Positions 9,577 to 19,361 of a stretch of DNA of 27,923 bases are shown piece by piece. This stretch comes from Chara braunii (Eukaryota; Streptophyta; Charophyceae; Charales; Characeae): NCBI GenBank assembly GCA_003427395.1, contig BFEA01000045.1, positions 503,626 through 531,548 on the forward strand. The letters run 5' to 3'. The position numbers and the translations under genes were made by a program. Position 1 is the first letter of the stretch. Every line of letters starts with the position of its first letter. The notes under the pieces were generated by a model. It made no database searches, had not been told where the DNA came from, and worked only from the letters and a program-made list of their open reading frames with translations.

Positions 9577-10987
9577 TTAGGCATTGGGGGTAGCTAGGAT
9601 ATAGGATGGGCGATCATAGGCGGGAACAAGTTTCATAGCATTTTTAAGGTTAGCAAGAGGTTCCCATGTGGATTCTTCGTCAGGGTAACCTGTCCATTTA
9701 ACTTTGTATTCTGTGATTGGTTCTGGGTGGTCAGATACCCGAGTAGTTCTTCGTCCTATGATGGCTTCGACGACGAATTCAGGGCATGTGGGTAACATGA
9801 TTGGTGGAGGTCTAGGATATGGGCGGTCAGCGAATTGGGGTGGGGATTCATGGTATTCTTTTAGGTATTCTACGTGGAAGATAAGGTGGACACGACTCAT
9901 GTCAGGGGGGAGTTGGAGCTTGTAATTGACATGGGAGGTTTGTTCAATGATGGGGAAGGGACCGAGCCATTTGTTCGAGAGTGTCTTAGACAAGCCGTGT
10001 TCGGGTTCAAAGCATTTGGCGGAGAGCCAGACTTTGTCCCGGTTTTTGAATGACACGTCACGTCTGTGTTTGTTAGTCTTGTTGGGTTGTTGTTCTTGTG
10101 TTCTTTCAAGGGCTTCGGTAGCTTCTCTGAGGATTTTGATCATTGTTGCTACCCATTCATTGAGATAAGGGCAGGGGGTGGAGGGGTTAAGTTGCGAGGG
10201 GAGCAAGAAGTCGGACCGCAAGCGCGGATGATAGCCAAGGTCGAGGTAGAATTGAGTCATGCCAGTGGAAGGACAAACAACATTGTTGTAGGCGATCTCG
10301 GCGGCGGTGAGCAACTGATCCCAGCCGTGTTGATGTGGATGACAATACTTCTCCAGGATTCTTTGGAGAGAATCGTTCATCTTCTCGTTTTGTCCATCGG
10401 TCTGTGGGTCGAATGCAGTGCTATACTTGAGCGTGGTTCCGTAGGTTTTAAAGAGGTGTTTCTAGAATTGTGGAAGGAAGCGAGGATCACGGTCGCTGAT
10501 GATGTTCTCGGGGAGACCGTGATGGCGTGCGACATGGTCGAAGAAGAGAATGGCGACGTCCTTGGCGGTGTGCGATGTGGTGCAAGGGATGAAGTGGGCG
10601 CGTTTAGTCAGGCGGCAAACTTTGACATAGATGCAATCATGTCCGCGGTCGGTGTTGGGGAGACCATAAACGAAGTCCATGGAGATGGACTGCCACCGGT
10701 GGGTGGGGATCGACAATGATTGTAGCTTGTCGGGCTTGGCGCGAATGGAGGGATTGACGGCTTGACATGTGGGGCATGAGCGAATGTAGGCTTTGACGTC
10801 GGTGAGTAGGGAAGGCCAATAGAAGTAACGAGAGATGGTGTCGAAGCTTTTTTGGAATCCGAGGTGTCCCACAGTCTTGGCGTCGTGATGCTCGGCCAAG
10901 AGCTGGGTACGGAGGCCACATGCGTCGGGGATCCGAGTCGGCGAGTGCCTTTCGTGTCATGGAAAGAAGTTGGTCGTGAAGGGAGTA

Positions 10988-11060
10988 GTCGGGGACTGAG
11001 TCGAGGTCACGAAGTGTGTTGTAGATTGTTGAGAAATCCGAGCAAGAGAGGTAGCCTTGG
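10988..11060. repeat. 73-bp direct repeat, left side of N gap
   Basis: It matches 11171-11243 except at two positions. The two copies touch the gap on opposite sides, which suggests unmerged contig ends or two alleles rather than biology. Confidence 0.85.
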
Positions 11061-11170
11061 NNNNNNNNNNNNNNNNNNNNNNNNNNNNNNNNNNNNNNNN
11101 NNNNNNNNNNNNNNNNNNNNNNNNNNNNNNNNNNNNNNNNNNNNNNNNNNNNNNNNNNNNNNNNNNNNNN
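11061..11170. other. Assembly gap, 110 N
   Basis: Unknown bases lie inside the minus-strand pol. The flanking 73-bp repeat means the real gap may be zero or negative. Confidence 0.99.
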
Positions 11171-11243
11171 GTCGGGGACTGAGTCGAGGTCACAAAGTTT
11201 GTTGTAGATTGTTGAGAAATCCGAGCAAGAGAGGTAGCCTTGG
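11171..11243. repeat. 73-bp direct repeat, right side of N gap
   Basis: Second copy of 10988-11060, with two mismatches (GAAGTG against AAAGTT). Confidence 0.85.
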
Positions 11244-11800
11244 GTATAGCGGTGGTGGAGTGATGGGAGGAGTTGGATATGAGCCATGGTGGCGTAGACT
11301 TTCTCAAAGGGCTTGTGGTCGGGGTGTCGAGAGAGGGCATCGGCAACGTGGTTGCTTTTGCCGGGGGTGTGTGGCAAATGGTGAATGTGAATTGGGCAAG
11401 AAAGTCTAGAGTTAGGTCCAAGAGACGAGGAGACTCCGGAGAGAGACTAGAGAGAGGGCAGCAGCAAGGAGAGCGAGGGACGCCGTGGCCAGCACCAGGT
11501 CTAGGACAACAGCTAGCACAAGTGTAACCATGGCCACCTCCTCCATGTCGCAGGCCTCTTCACAGGCCACTTCGTCAAAAGTAAGTCAGAGTGTTTCCCA
11601 GGTTTCCGTTAGCCATACTGTTGGCGAGCAAGTCAGCCAACAGGCTCAACTCACGTCGGGGGATGAGATCCTCCAAGCAGAAGAACTTTAGGATGAGCTG
11701 CAACGACAATTGGATGAGGCGGCAGAGAGAAGGAGAAATGCTATAATGAGGAAAGCTAGACTAGGTAGTAGATTGCAGGAACCAGGAGAGAAGGTTAACC

Positions 11801-12054
11801 GACCCCCCATTTTTCAGGTCAATTTATAAGAAAACCATAAGGCCATTTAAAGTAAACTCCACACCAATGTATAGAGTGCACTTCTTACTAACATATTTAA
11901 AAAAACAAACCAAAAAAAAAAAATTAAAAACACATAAAACAGCAACCCAAAAGTGCATTTTCAGGCAATTTTGGCATGAAAACCAAAAATTTGACCCCCA
12001 AACCCTAATTTCAGTTTTAGTCCCATTAGTCAGGAGCTGAAAATGGAGGTCCCC
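11801..12054. mobile_element. MITE-like insertion in gag
   Basis: A 254-bp AT-rich insert is flanked by the direct repeat GTTAACC (11794-11800 and 12055-12061). Its ends are imperfect inverted repeats: GACCCCCCATTTTTCAGGTC on the left, and on the right the reverse complement reads GACCTCCATTTTCAGCTC. It codes for nothing and is absent from the same place in copy B. The superfamily is unclear, since the right end has three extra C before the flanking repeat. Confidence 0.65.
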
Positions 12055-12626
12055 GTTAACCATTTGTGGGCAAACTAGAGGCACTAGATGAGTCAACACT
12101 TGATCCCGTTTTGCACGCGTTGTGGAATTCGCTCCTGTGTGTGGCTGAAAAGCAAGTCGTTCAGCAGGACGTGCTGGTTGAACTAGTGGCAGGCCAGAAA
12201 CGAATTTTGGTTGCACTACAGGTTCCTCATCCATCGATGAGGCAGCCCCAGTTTGTCGTAGCTCCCCCTTCAATTGCAGGTCCCTCGGTGACGCCGTTTC
12301 CGACAGGGCTCTCTTTCTCTCCTATGTTTGGCATGCCCCCTCCAGGTGGTTTTGTGGCTACTAGTGGTCCGGTTCTTAGAGCTTCAACTGTACCATCCAC
12401 GACAGTGGTAACTATAGTCCCATTGTCAGGGCAAGCCCAGGTTAGTGTGCAGCAACCTGTTTCAGTGGCTATGCAGCCATTGCAGCAATCTTCTGGGGAA
12501 ATGCAACCCATGCAGTGGATGCCTAAGATACCCTTGCTGAGTCCTAAGCCCTTCTCTGGTGACAGGAAGAAGGACGAGGACTTGGATACCTGGGTGAGGA
12601 CTGTGCCTACTTATGTGAGGCAGAAG

Positions 12627-12804
12627 CTCACAAGGCCAAAGCAGGAGGTTATAGTTGCTGCCTCCTTTTTAGAGGGATCGGCAACACGTTGGTTAAAAGG
12701 GGTAGTGCAGCAATAGGGTTATGGTCAGAACTTCGACGCCTGGGCTCATGCCCAGACATTGGAAGAATTCGTGCGGAGTGTGTACAACAGGTGGCATGAG
12801 CCCC
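12627..12804 (+). repeat. Inverted repeat, left arm (gag)
   Basis: A 178-nt arm whose reverse complement is 12846-13023, with only about five mismatches and a 41-nt spacer. The spacer is the natural continuation of gag minus a short stretch. Confidence 0.9.
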
Positions 12805-12845
12805 TTGGCCACCGACGCGATTAACAATCTTTGTGCCAAAAGGTT

Positions 12846-13023
12846 GGGGATCATGCCACCTGTTGTACACACTCCGCACGAATTCTTCCAATGTCTGGGC
12901 ATGAGCCCAGGCGTCGAAGTTCTGACCATAACTCTGTTGCTGCACTACCCCGTTTAACCAACGTGTTGCCGATCCCTCTAAAGAGGAGGCAGCAACTATA
13001 ACCTCCTGCTTTGGCCTTGTGAG
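12846..13023 (-). repeat. Inverted repeat, right arm (gag)
   Basis: Inverted copy of 12627-12804. It is followed by a 37-nt piece of downstream gag (13024-13060) and then by a third, forward copy of most of the arm (about 13060-13204). Confidence 0.9.
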
Positions 13024-13906
13024 AATGTACGCGAAGTCACAGATATCATAGAAAGTCTGCTGCCTCCTTTTTAGAGGGATCGGCAACACGTTGGTTAAAC
13101 GGGGTAGTGCAGCAACAGGGGTATGGTCATAACTTCGACGCCTGGGCTCATACCCAGACATTGGAAGAATTCATGCGGAGTGTGTACAACAGGTGGCATG
13201 ATCCCCAAGGAGCTCAGAAGGCCACCGACGCGATTAACAATCTTTGTGCCAAAAGGTACAAGAATGTACACGAAGTCATAGATACCGTAGAAAGTCTGAT
13301 CGTAGTACCTGGTGTGCGTTTTGACCCACAAGTACTCCTCACAGACTACTTGAGATGTCTACCTTTAGAAGTTAGAACTAAGCTGGTGGATGAGGCGTAC
13401 ATAGACGAACATAGCTTCACTACTTTCAACAAGAAAGCCTTAGATATAGAGGCAAAGCTTGGGTCCGCGCATCAGGGTCCAACAGATGGTAGGAAGAAGT
13501 AACTTCCCCAAGACTGGAAGAAGGAGGGTCAGCTAATGTTCGTCGACCATGATGGTCAGGCGACAGAAATTGACGACTTCCTAGACTATGGGGACGAGAC
13601 AGACCATGATGGGGCCAGCGAGACTTTGGATGGGGGAGTCGTGGCCCCTATCAAAGAAAAGGCTAAGGGGACCGGGAAGAAGAAGGTCGCGGGTCAGGGC
13701 AACCAAGGAACACCCGCATGGGTAAAACTCGGTTTAGATTACAAGGTATGGAGGGACGGAGTTGCTAGGGGCACATGCATGAACTGTGGCAACTATGGCC
13801 ACACATCAAGAACTTGTCAAGGCAAGAAGGTCACCACGAGGGTAGCGGCTCCAACGGTAGTGGGCTTATCTTTGAACCCTGGCAGTGCTTCTGCGAGCAC
13901 TTCCCA

Positions 13907-13948
13907 GGGAAACACCTCGAGCCAGTACGAGTGTTAGCCGCTCTTACT
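13907..13948 (+). promoter_or_regulatory. Candidate -1 frameshift signal (copy D)
   Basis: The heptamer GGGAAAC at 13907-13913 is read as G GGA AAC in the gag frame, the correct register for -1 slippage, 22 nt before the gag TAG (13935-13937). A stem AGTACGAG (13924-13931) with CTCTTACT (13941-13948) follows after 10 nt; 7 of 8 positions pair. After slippage the frame reads HLEPVRVLAALTR and goes on into protease. Relative to copy B, one A-T pair has become G-C. Confidence 0.7.
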
Positions 13949-15630
13949 CGTGTTGAAGTGGTAACGTTACCTTCCCCACTTCAGGCGTTGGCCAAGGCTA
14001 GTGACCCAAATATCGCCACGCAGACACATTTAGACTCACCGGCGCTCTATTCGAGAGATGTGTTTGAGTGGTCAGGGAAGGACCCCAGAGACTCTTGGGC
14101 GATGATCAGTAGAGGTCCTAAGGGTGAACATTTCGTGGTAGAAGTCAATGTAGGTGGCCGCAAAGTGGGTGCCTTCGCAAACATAGGCTCTACACGGAAT
14201 TTCATTACTCGTGCTTGTGTGGACAAACTGCACTTAGGGGACCAAGTGCAGCGGCTTAGCAGAACTGTAGCTTTTGCACTAGCCAACAAGCATCAAATGA
14301 TAGTTAAAGACTATGTCAAGTACGTAGTCTGTTCCTTCTCTTATAGAGGAGGGGAAGTGAGACACAAAATCTCATTCCTCGTTAGCGACGAACTGCCCTT
14401 CGATATGTTACTAGGCATGTACTACCTCGAGGTCGCTCAACCTCAGTTTGATTGGGATAGGAAGGTGTTGATACACAAGCTGCCAAATGGTAGGACCGTT
14501 AGCCTGCAAAAGTTTAAAGCTAGCGGTCTAGTGGAAAACTACGGCTGCATGTGTGCCTCCTCTTTCTATAACTACTATAAGCAGAATCGCGAGGAATGTC
14601 TTTATCTCTGAGAAAGGGGAGGCGGTAAAAAAAAAACAGAGATGGAATCAGTCGTCGCACACGTCACACAATATTCCGACCTTTTTGAGGAGCCCACAGG
14701 CGTGGTGGAAAGGGAGGTTGTCCATGCGATAGAAGTTGTCCCAGGTAGTAAGGTGCCTAGAGGACGAATCTATAAGATGTCTCCCGCGGAGTTGGATGAG
14801 CTTCGCTGCCAGCTCAAGGAGCTCACAAAAAAGGGATTGATTCGGCCTAGTACCTCCCCTTACGGTGCGCCAGTCTTATTTGTCCCTGAGAAGGGAGGTA
14901 CAGTAAGGATGTGCATTGACTATAGGGGCCTCGATGCCATCACCGTTAAGAATGCGGAGCCCCTACCCCGCATCGACGACCTATTGGACAGAGTGCAGGG
15001 ATGTCGGTACTTTCAGACCAGGTACGGTCTGTACGAGTTTGTGGTGATGCCCTTTGGCCTATGCAATGCTCATGGAACATTCCAGCACGCGATGAATATG
15101 ATTTTTCATGAGTACTTAGACAAGTTTATCGTCGTGTACCTTAACGATATCCTTATCTTTAGTAGGTCTGAAGAGGAGCATGCTGAGCACTTAAAAATAG
15201 TGCTAGGTCTCCTAAGACAGCACGAGTACAAGGTTAACTTGGAGAAATGCGAGTTCGGTCACACCAAGATCTTGTACTTGGTCATGAATCTCTGCGGAAG
15301 GGTTGAGGCCGGACGATGTCAAAGTGGCCAGCATACGGGACTGGCTCGGACCTCAGACTGTTATTGAGGTCAGATCGTTTTTGGGGATGGTGGGCTACCA
15401 TCGCCCGTTTGTTAAGAACTATAGTACTATGGCTTCCCCACTAACAGATCTAACTCAACTCGACACCTCTTGGGAATGGACTGAAGAGTGTGAAGCGGCC
15501 TTCAAGAAATTGAAGTATGCGCTGACGCACTACGAAGTCCTCAAACTTTCGGATTCTGAACAGCCCTTTGTTGTGACCACAGACGCTAGCCAATATGGCA
15601 TAGGCGCGGTGTCGGGACCTTTGGATCCCT
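13907..15630 (+). pseudogene. Protease, reverse transcriptase and RNase H start (copy D)
   Basis: Protease: NIGSTRNFIT at 14180-14209, where the catalytic Asp is Asn and the next residue Ile; the C-terminal part is intact (FDMLLGMYYLEV). A TGA at 14609-14611 precedes reverse transcriptase. Reverse transcriptase (14642-15367): N-terminal motif GRIYKMSPAELDEL, VRMCIDYRGLD and MPFGLCNAHGTFQ are present. Motif A, with its catalytic Asp, is deleted (VQGCRYF joins directly to QTRYGLYEF near 15012), and the active-site YLDD reads YLND (Asn codon 15143-15145). A frameshift near 15300 leads to the connection domain and the start of RNase H (VTTDASQYGIGAV, 15571-15612). It is enzymatically dead at two steps. 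Confidence 0.9.
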
Positions 15631-16251
15631 AATAGCGTCGCGGCACTTGAGAGTCGGTATATAGCCAAGTTGTGCGCCATAGAGAAATCCAGAGAAAGGA
15701 GACAAGAGGGAGACGAAAGACTAAGGACTGGGACTGTATCGCCAGGAGGAATGATGACCTGGGCTGAGTGTCGCAGGATGAGGGGGCCCGGCGATGTCAA
15801 GAGAATAAGTGACATGACGTGGGCGTATGGGGGCATAGCATGGGGCCAGGAGGGCCCCTCGAATGCGGCATGACGAGCCCGAGGGGCCATGAACTAAGCA
15901 AGCGAGACGCGGCAGATGATAAGGGGATAGTGAAGTCGGGAGGTGGACAAACCTGGTGGCTGCGGGACACTAGAAAATAAGGGCCCCGACGTGGGGGCCG
16001 CCTACGGCAATTAACGGAAACCACGGATTGGAGGCTCCGCGGCCGGAGAGATCGGTGCGTGCAAGGCTAGAGAAAAGATAAGAAAACGGGGCCACCATGG
16101 GGCAGTAGACGCCATAAGAAATCGGGACACCATGAGAAAAGGTGTCGAGGACCACATGGGGCTAAGTAAAAATAATGGTATCTGGAACAAAATATCGACG
16201 GGACCATCGGTGGGACAAGTGTCGGCGGGACCGCCAGCGGGACAAGTACCA
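15618..16251. repeat. GGGAC-rich filler inside RNase H
   Basis: About 634 bp of non-coding sequence splits RNase H. It resembles 19362-20045 in its motifs (GGGACACCATGAG-like, CACTAGAAAA, GTGTCGGCGGGACC) and holds a short double repeat of GGGACCNNCNGNGGGACAAGT near 16200-16248. RNase H sequence on the right side (16252-16289) repeats about 40 bp of the left side (15571-15612) in diverged form, so this is not a simple insertion with a target-site duplication. Confidence 0.6.
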
Positions 16252-18166
16252 GTAGTAACCACGGATGCCAGTATGGCATAGGCGCCGTGCTTGCGCAGCA
16301 GGAGGGACCAAAGTTGAGGCCTGTCGAGTACATGTCCAAAAAGATGCCCTCTCAAAAGTTGGCCAAGTCCACCTATGAGAAGGAGCTCTATGCGATCTAC
16401 AAGGCGCTCACCCATTGGAGGCACTATCTCCTTGGGAGGTTCTTCTACGTCAGGACTGATCACCAGATCCTAAAGGGGATGAGCACCCAGCTTGTGCTCT
16501 CTGACGCTCTGAAGCGATGGATTGAAGTCATAGAGCAGTATGACTTCGAGCCCCAGTATATCAAAGGTGAGTATAACAAGGTTGCTGATGCGTTGTCGCG
16601 TAGACCTGATTTCTCCAGTGCGCTGATTACCGAGTTTGGACTTGCGGACGATGTCACTCGCTCCATGGTGGAAGCCTATCGCGAGGATCCGTTCATGTCT
16701 GAGATCATCCGCAGACTTGAGGCAAAGGACAAAGTGACTTCTGCCGAGTTTGAGTTGGTCAACGGCTTGCTGTTCCTTGAGAAGGCTGGGAATAAACGTT
16801 TGTGTGTGCCTAATAGAGAGTCTTTGCGCAGTTTATTTCTAGGAGAGTGTCACGACGCCACCGACCATTTTGGTTTCAAGAAGACTGCAGCCAATTTGTT
16901 GCAGCGGTTCTGGTGGCCCACGATAATGAGAGATGCCAAGCTGTACGTGGAAACTTGTCAGGTCTGTCAGAGAGACAAGCCCCGTACACAGGCTCCTCTT
17001 GGGCTCCTCAAGCCCCTTCCGATTCCGGAAAGGTCTGGTGAGAGCTTGTTCATGGACTTCATGGACACATTGGTCACCAGCAAGAGTGGAATGCGACACA
17101 TATTTGTCATTGTGGATAGGTTTAGTAAGTATGCTAGGTTAGTTGCAATGCCAGAAAAAAACAAAAACCGAGTACGTCATTAAGTTGTTTAAAGAGAACT
17201 GGGTCAGAGATTTCGGACTGCCTAAGTCTATAATTAGTGACCAGGATGTGCGATTCACCAGTGAACTATGGAAAGTCGCAGCTGCAGAACAGGGCACTCA
17301 GTTGCAAATGACATCAGGCAATCACCCAGAGGCGTATGGGCAGGAAGAACAGTTGAACCACGCTGTACAACACCTGCTCAGGCACTACATCAAGCGTAGA
17401 CTAGGATGAGAAACTTGCTCTCATCGCCAGCCTGTACAACAATGTTGTGCACAGCGCTACAGGAGTGAGCCCGAACAGTCTGCTACTAACCTTCAAGCCT
17501 AGACTGCCCTTGGATTTCTTATTACCTGAGAACCAGTCCGCTGCTGCACCAGGAACCTTAGAGTTTGCTTATCGATATGAGCAACTGATGCAGCAGGCGG
17601 TCGAACAGATGCACAAGGCACATGCGGCGATGATAGAAATTGAGAACAAACACCGTCGCCCATCTACATTCCAGGTAGGAGAAGGAGTCTGGGTTAAGTC
17701 CTCAGAACTGGGACAAGAGTACGGGATCTCCCGTAAGCTCATGCCACAGTACTTCGGACCATGGGAGATTCTGGATGTCGTTGGGGAAGATCCGGATGGG
17801 CCATCTTATGTTGTCCGGATTTCTGGTCATCTTCGCACTTACCCTGTCTTTCACGCCTCCAAGCTTGCACCATTCGAAGAAACTGATCAGTTTCCCTCTC
17901 GTCGCTCAATGCTGCCCCCAACCATGGATGGAGAGGTCGACATCGATGATATCGTTGACCATCAGGAAATGCCAGTTCCAAGACTGACAGGCAGGGGACG
18001 TCCTTCGAAACCAAAGCTTCAATACCGGGTTCGGCTCAGACATCACACTGATTCGAAGGAGGATCGATGGTTTACCAGGGAGGAACTGATGCAGACCGCT
18101 CCTCAGGTTGTGGCCCAATATGAAAAGTTTCTGCAGAAGCGAAAGCGCCAGATTATCGAAGATTGA
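16252..18166 (+). pseudogene. RNase H and integrase (copy D/C)
   Basis: RNase H resumes with LAQQEGPKLRPVEYMS; catalytic positions are visible (YEKELYAI, RTDHQI, VADALSRR near 16585). Then come the integrase zinc finger (His pair near 16850, CQVC near 16960), the catalytic core with Asp in MDFMD (near 17055) and Asp in SDQD (near 17240), Glu in GQEEQLNH (near 17345), and the C-terminal domain (GHLRTYPVFH). The tail (about 17980-18166) has RGRPSKPK then YRVRL...WFTREELMQTAPQVV, in the place of a chromodomain but strongly diverged. Frameshifts fall at the A-run near 17155 and near 17400. The stop is at 18164-18166. Confidence 0.9.
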
Positions 18167-18189
18167 ACTTCTCAGAGGACCATCGAAGT

Positions 18190-18202
18190 ATGGAGGAGGG
18201 AA
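18190..18202 (+). promoter_or_regulatory. Polypurine tract (copy D/C)
   Basis: ATGGAGGAGGGAA stands directly before the LTR start TGCGAGG, matching GGAGCAGGGAA before LTR A. Confidence 0.65.
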
Positions 18203-19134
18203 TGCGAGGCATAGGGCCTCGAAATGCCCTAGAGGGCCTACTTTTCACATTGTCGGCCGCCCTAAGTGAAGGCGGGCACGACTGAGGCCCTACAGGCCAT
18301 ATTTGGGGTCACCACGCAACAGAGGAAATTCAGGCAGTTGCGCAGCACCAGTTGGTTGGAAGCGCCTAGGCCCAAGCTGCCTTCCATTGCATGTAACTGA
18401 GGCAGGCCTTGGGCCGGATACACAAAGTGAACCGAACAAAGTCTGAGGGCAGTTGGGTGCTGGTAACTGACACAGGCCCTGGGCCTGTTACTTCGGACTG
18501 AGGCTCAACCTCGTGGGGCCTACCGGAAGCTTCTGGGACAGGGTCCAGTACCTCACGAATGCACTCAGCAGCAGGCCACTTCGATATAGGGAAGGGCCTG
18601 CCTCCGCATTGGACATTCGGGCACTGACTGCTTTGTGCGCAAGCGCTGCTGCGCTATCGCCTGCCAGGCTCACGCGTCACGGGCGAGCTGGAAGGAGCAG
18701 GCAGCCATAGCCGAGTTGCGCTGATGTATGCTGGATGGGGCGCATGGTGGTCCTTGGGTGCAAGTTGCATCTGTGATTTGGGGAACGAGGTTTTGAGTGA
18801 TACGAGAGACATACCTGGTGCTTGAAGCGTGCGGCATTGGCCGAGATCTGCTTCGGGGAGCTCTTGACGACATCAGCGACATTGTAGAGTAGGCTAGATA
18901 GGATCTCCCATTTGTAGTCTGGGCGCCGAGCGCCATATAGGATATCAACATTGGTTCTTCGTTGATGATGATGATGAGACTATTCCAGCATTGTCAATTA
19001 TGAGCTTTTGGTGTGCTCTTATTTGGTGAAACGTGTGATGCAATTCTTCTTTTGGTTCGAGGTCACGACTATATGGTCTCATGTGTATGATGTTGTTTGA
19101 TTGCTGAAGTTCGCTATTGCTCATCTTCCTTGCA
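18203..19134 (+). mobile_element. 3' LTR of copy D/C
   Basis: It starts TGCGAGG and ends CTTCCTTGCA, the same end as LTRs A and B. At 932 bp it is colinear with LTR A over its whole length. The 3' flank is GATAT. With pol directly upstream it is a 3' LTR. Confidence 0.85.
18571..18601 (+). promoter_or_regulatory. TATA-like motif in a hairpin loop (LTR C)
   Basis: GCAGGCC-a-CTTC pairs with GAAG-GGCCTGC, 11 bp with one bulged A, around the loop GATATAGG. It lies 368 bp into the LTR, as in LTR A. The stem sequence differs from LTRs A and B. Confidence 0.5.
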
Positions 19135-19183
19135 GATATATCCGTGACCAGGTATATCCTGGGATATGGCGGTTGCAAAGTAT

Positions 19184-19218
19184 CTTGATTTTCTCTTAAA
19201 TTTGTAGAGAAAATCAAG
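19184..19218. repeat. 13-bp perfect inverted repeat
   Basis: CTTGATTTTCTCT (19184-19196) pairs with AGAGAAAATCAAG (19206-19218) around a 9-nt loop, 50 bp after LTR C. Role unknown; it could be a terminator-like or foldback structure. Confidence 0.7.
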
Positions 19219-19361
19219 AAAAATCAAGGCCTTATGCAAGCGAGATGCATCGGATTGCATGGGGGAGGGGAAACACATGTTTTAGGTGCATTCGGAGCCA
19301 ACATTGAGTCCGGATGCATTTCGAAGTTGACCGATTTATTTTGTTTCAGTTTGAGGCATGT

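Larger units (their letters stand above)
9577..11430 (-). pseudogene. Chromovirus RNase H end, integrase and chromodomain
   Basis: Read on the minus strand from 11430: the RNase H C-terminus (PGKSNHVADALSR), then, after a frameshift near 10925, the integrase zinc finger (two His near 10880, CPTC near 10775), the catalytic core (MDFVYGLP, then SDRD near 10485, then the Glu in GQNEKMND near 10370), the integrase C-terminal domain, and a canonical chromodomain (EYKVKWTGYPDEESTWEPLANL near 9715-9640, ending 9577). One in-frame TAG at 10462-10464 interrupts the core; frames either side agree. The chromodomain would steer insertion to marked histone tails. The 5' part (gag, protease, reverse transcriptase) is missing, and the sequence is split by the N gap. 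Confidence 0.9.
11430..13937 (+). pseudogene. gag of copy D, with insertion and rearrangement
   Basis: This aligns with gag of copy B: a Ser/Thr/Ala-rich N-terminus (11485-11691), a Glu/Arg coiled-coil-like piece (11700-11780), a Pro/Gly/Val linker (12066-12500), the capsid-like domain (LDTWVRT near 12583, then its second half 13107-13502), an Asp/Glu then Lys/Gly stretch, and a complete CCHC knuckle CMNCGNYGHTSRTC at 13776-13817. It is broken by a MITE-like insertion (11801-12054), a TAG at 12714-12716, the inverted duplication at 12627-13023, and a TAA at 13500-13502. The last piece (13536-13937) runs into the frameshift site and ends with TAG at 13935-13937. The left boundary with the minus-strand element is uncertain by about 30 bp. 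Confidence 0.85.

Noticed and set aside
9201-9584. Minus-strand 127-codon ORF after the chromovirus pol stop
   Set aside because: Low-complexity Pro/Cys-rich start, no recognised domain, and it lies where a 3' untranslated region is expected.
10066-10719. Plus-strand ORF of 217 codons
   Set aside because: It is the reverse-strand shadow of the chromovirus integrase, which has recognisable motifs on the minus strand.
12649-13161. Minus-strand ORF of 170 codons
   Set aside because: It is gag sequence read through the inverted copy; an artefact of the rearrangement.
17150-17170. A-run AAAAAAAC as a second slippery site inside integrase
   Set aside because: The next open frame is +1, not -1, relative to the upstream frame, and no element needs frameshifting inside integrase. 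It is a decay indel.
3305-19134. One complete LTR element from LTR B to LTR C
   Set aside because: Flanking 5-mers differ, the LTRs belong to different subfamilies (1,103 against 932 bp, different last 220 bp), and two gag genes lie between them.
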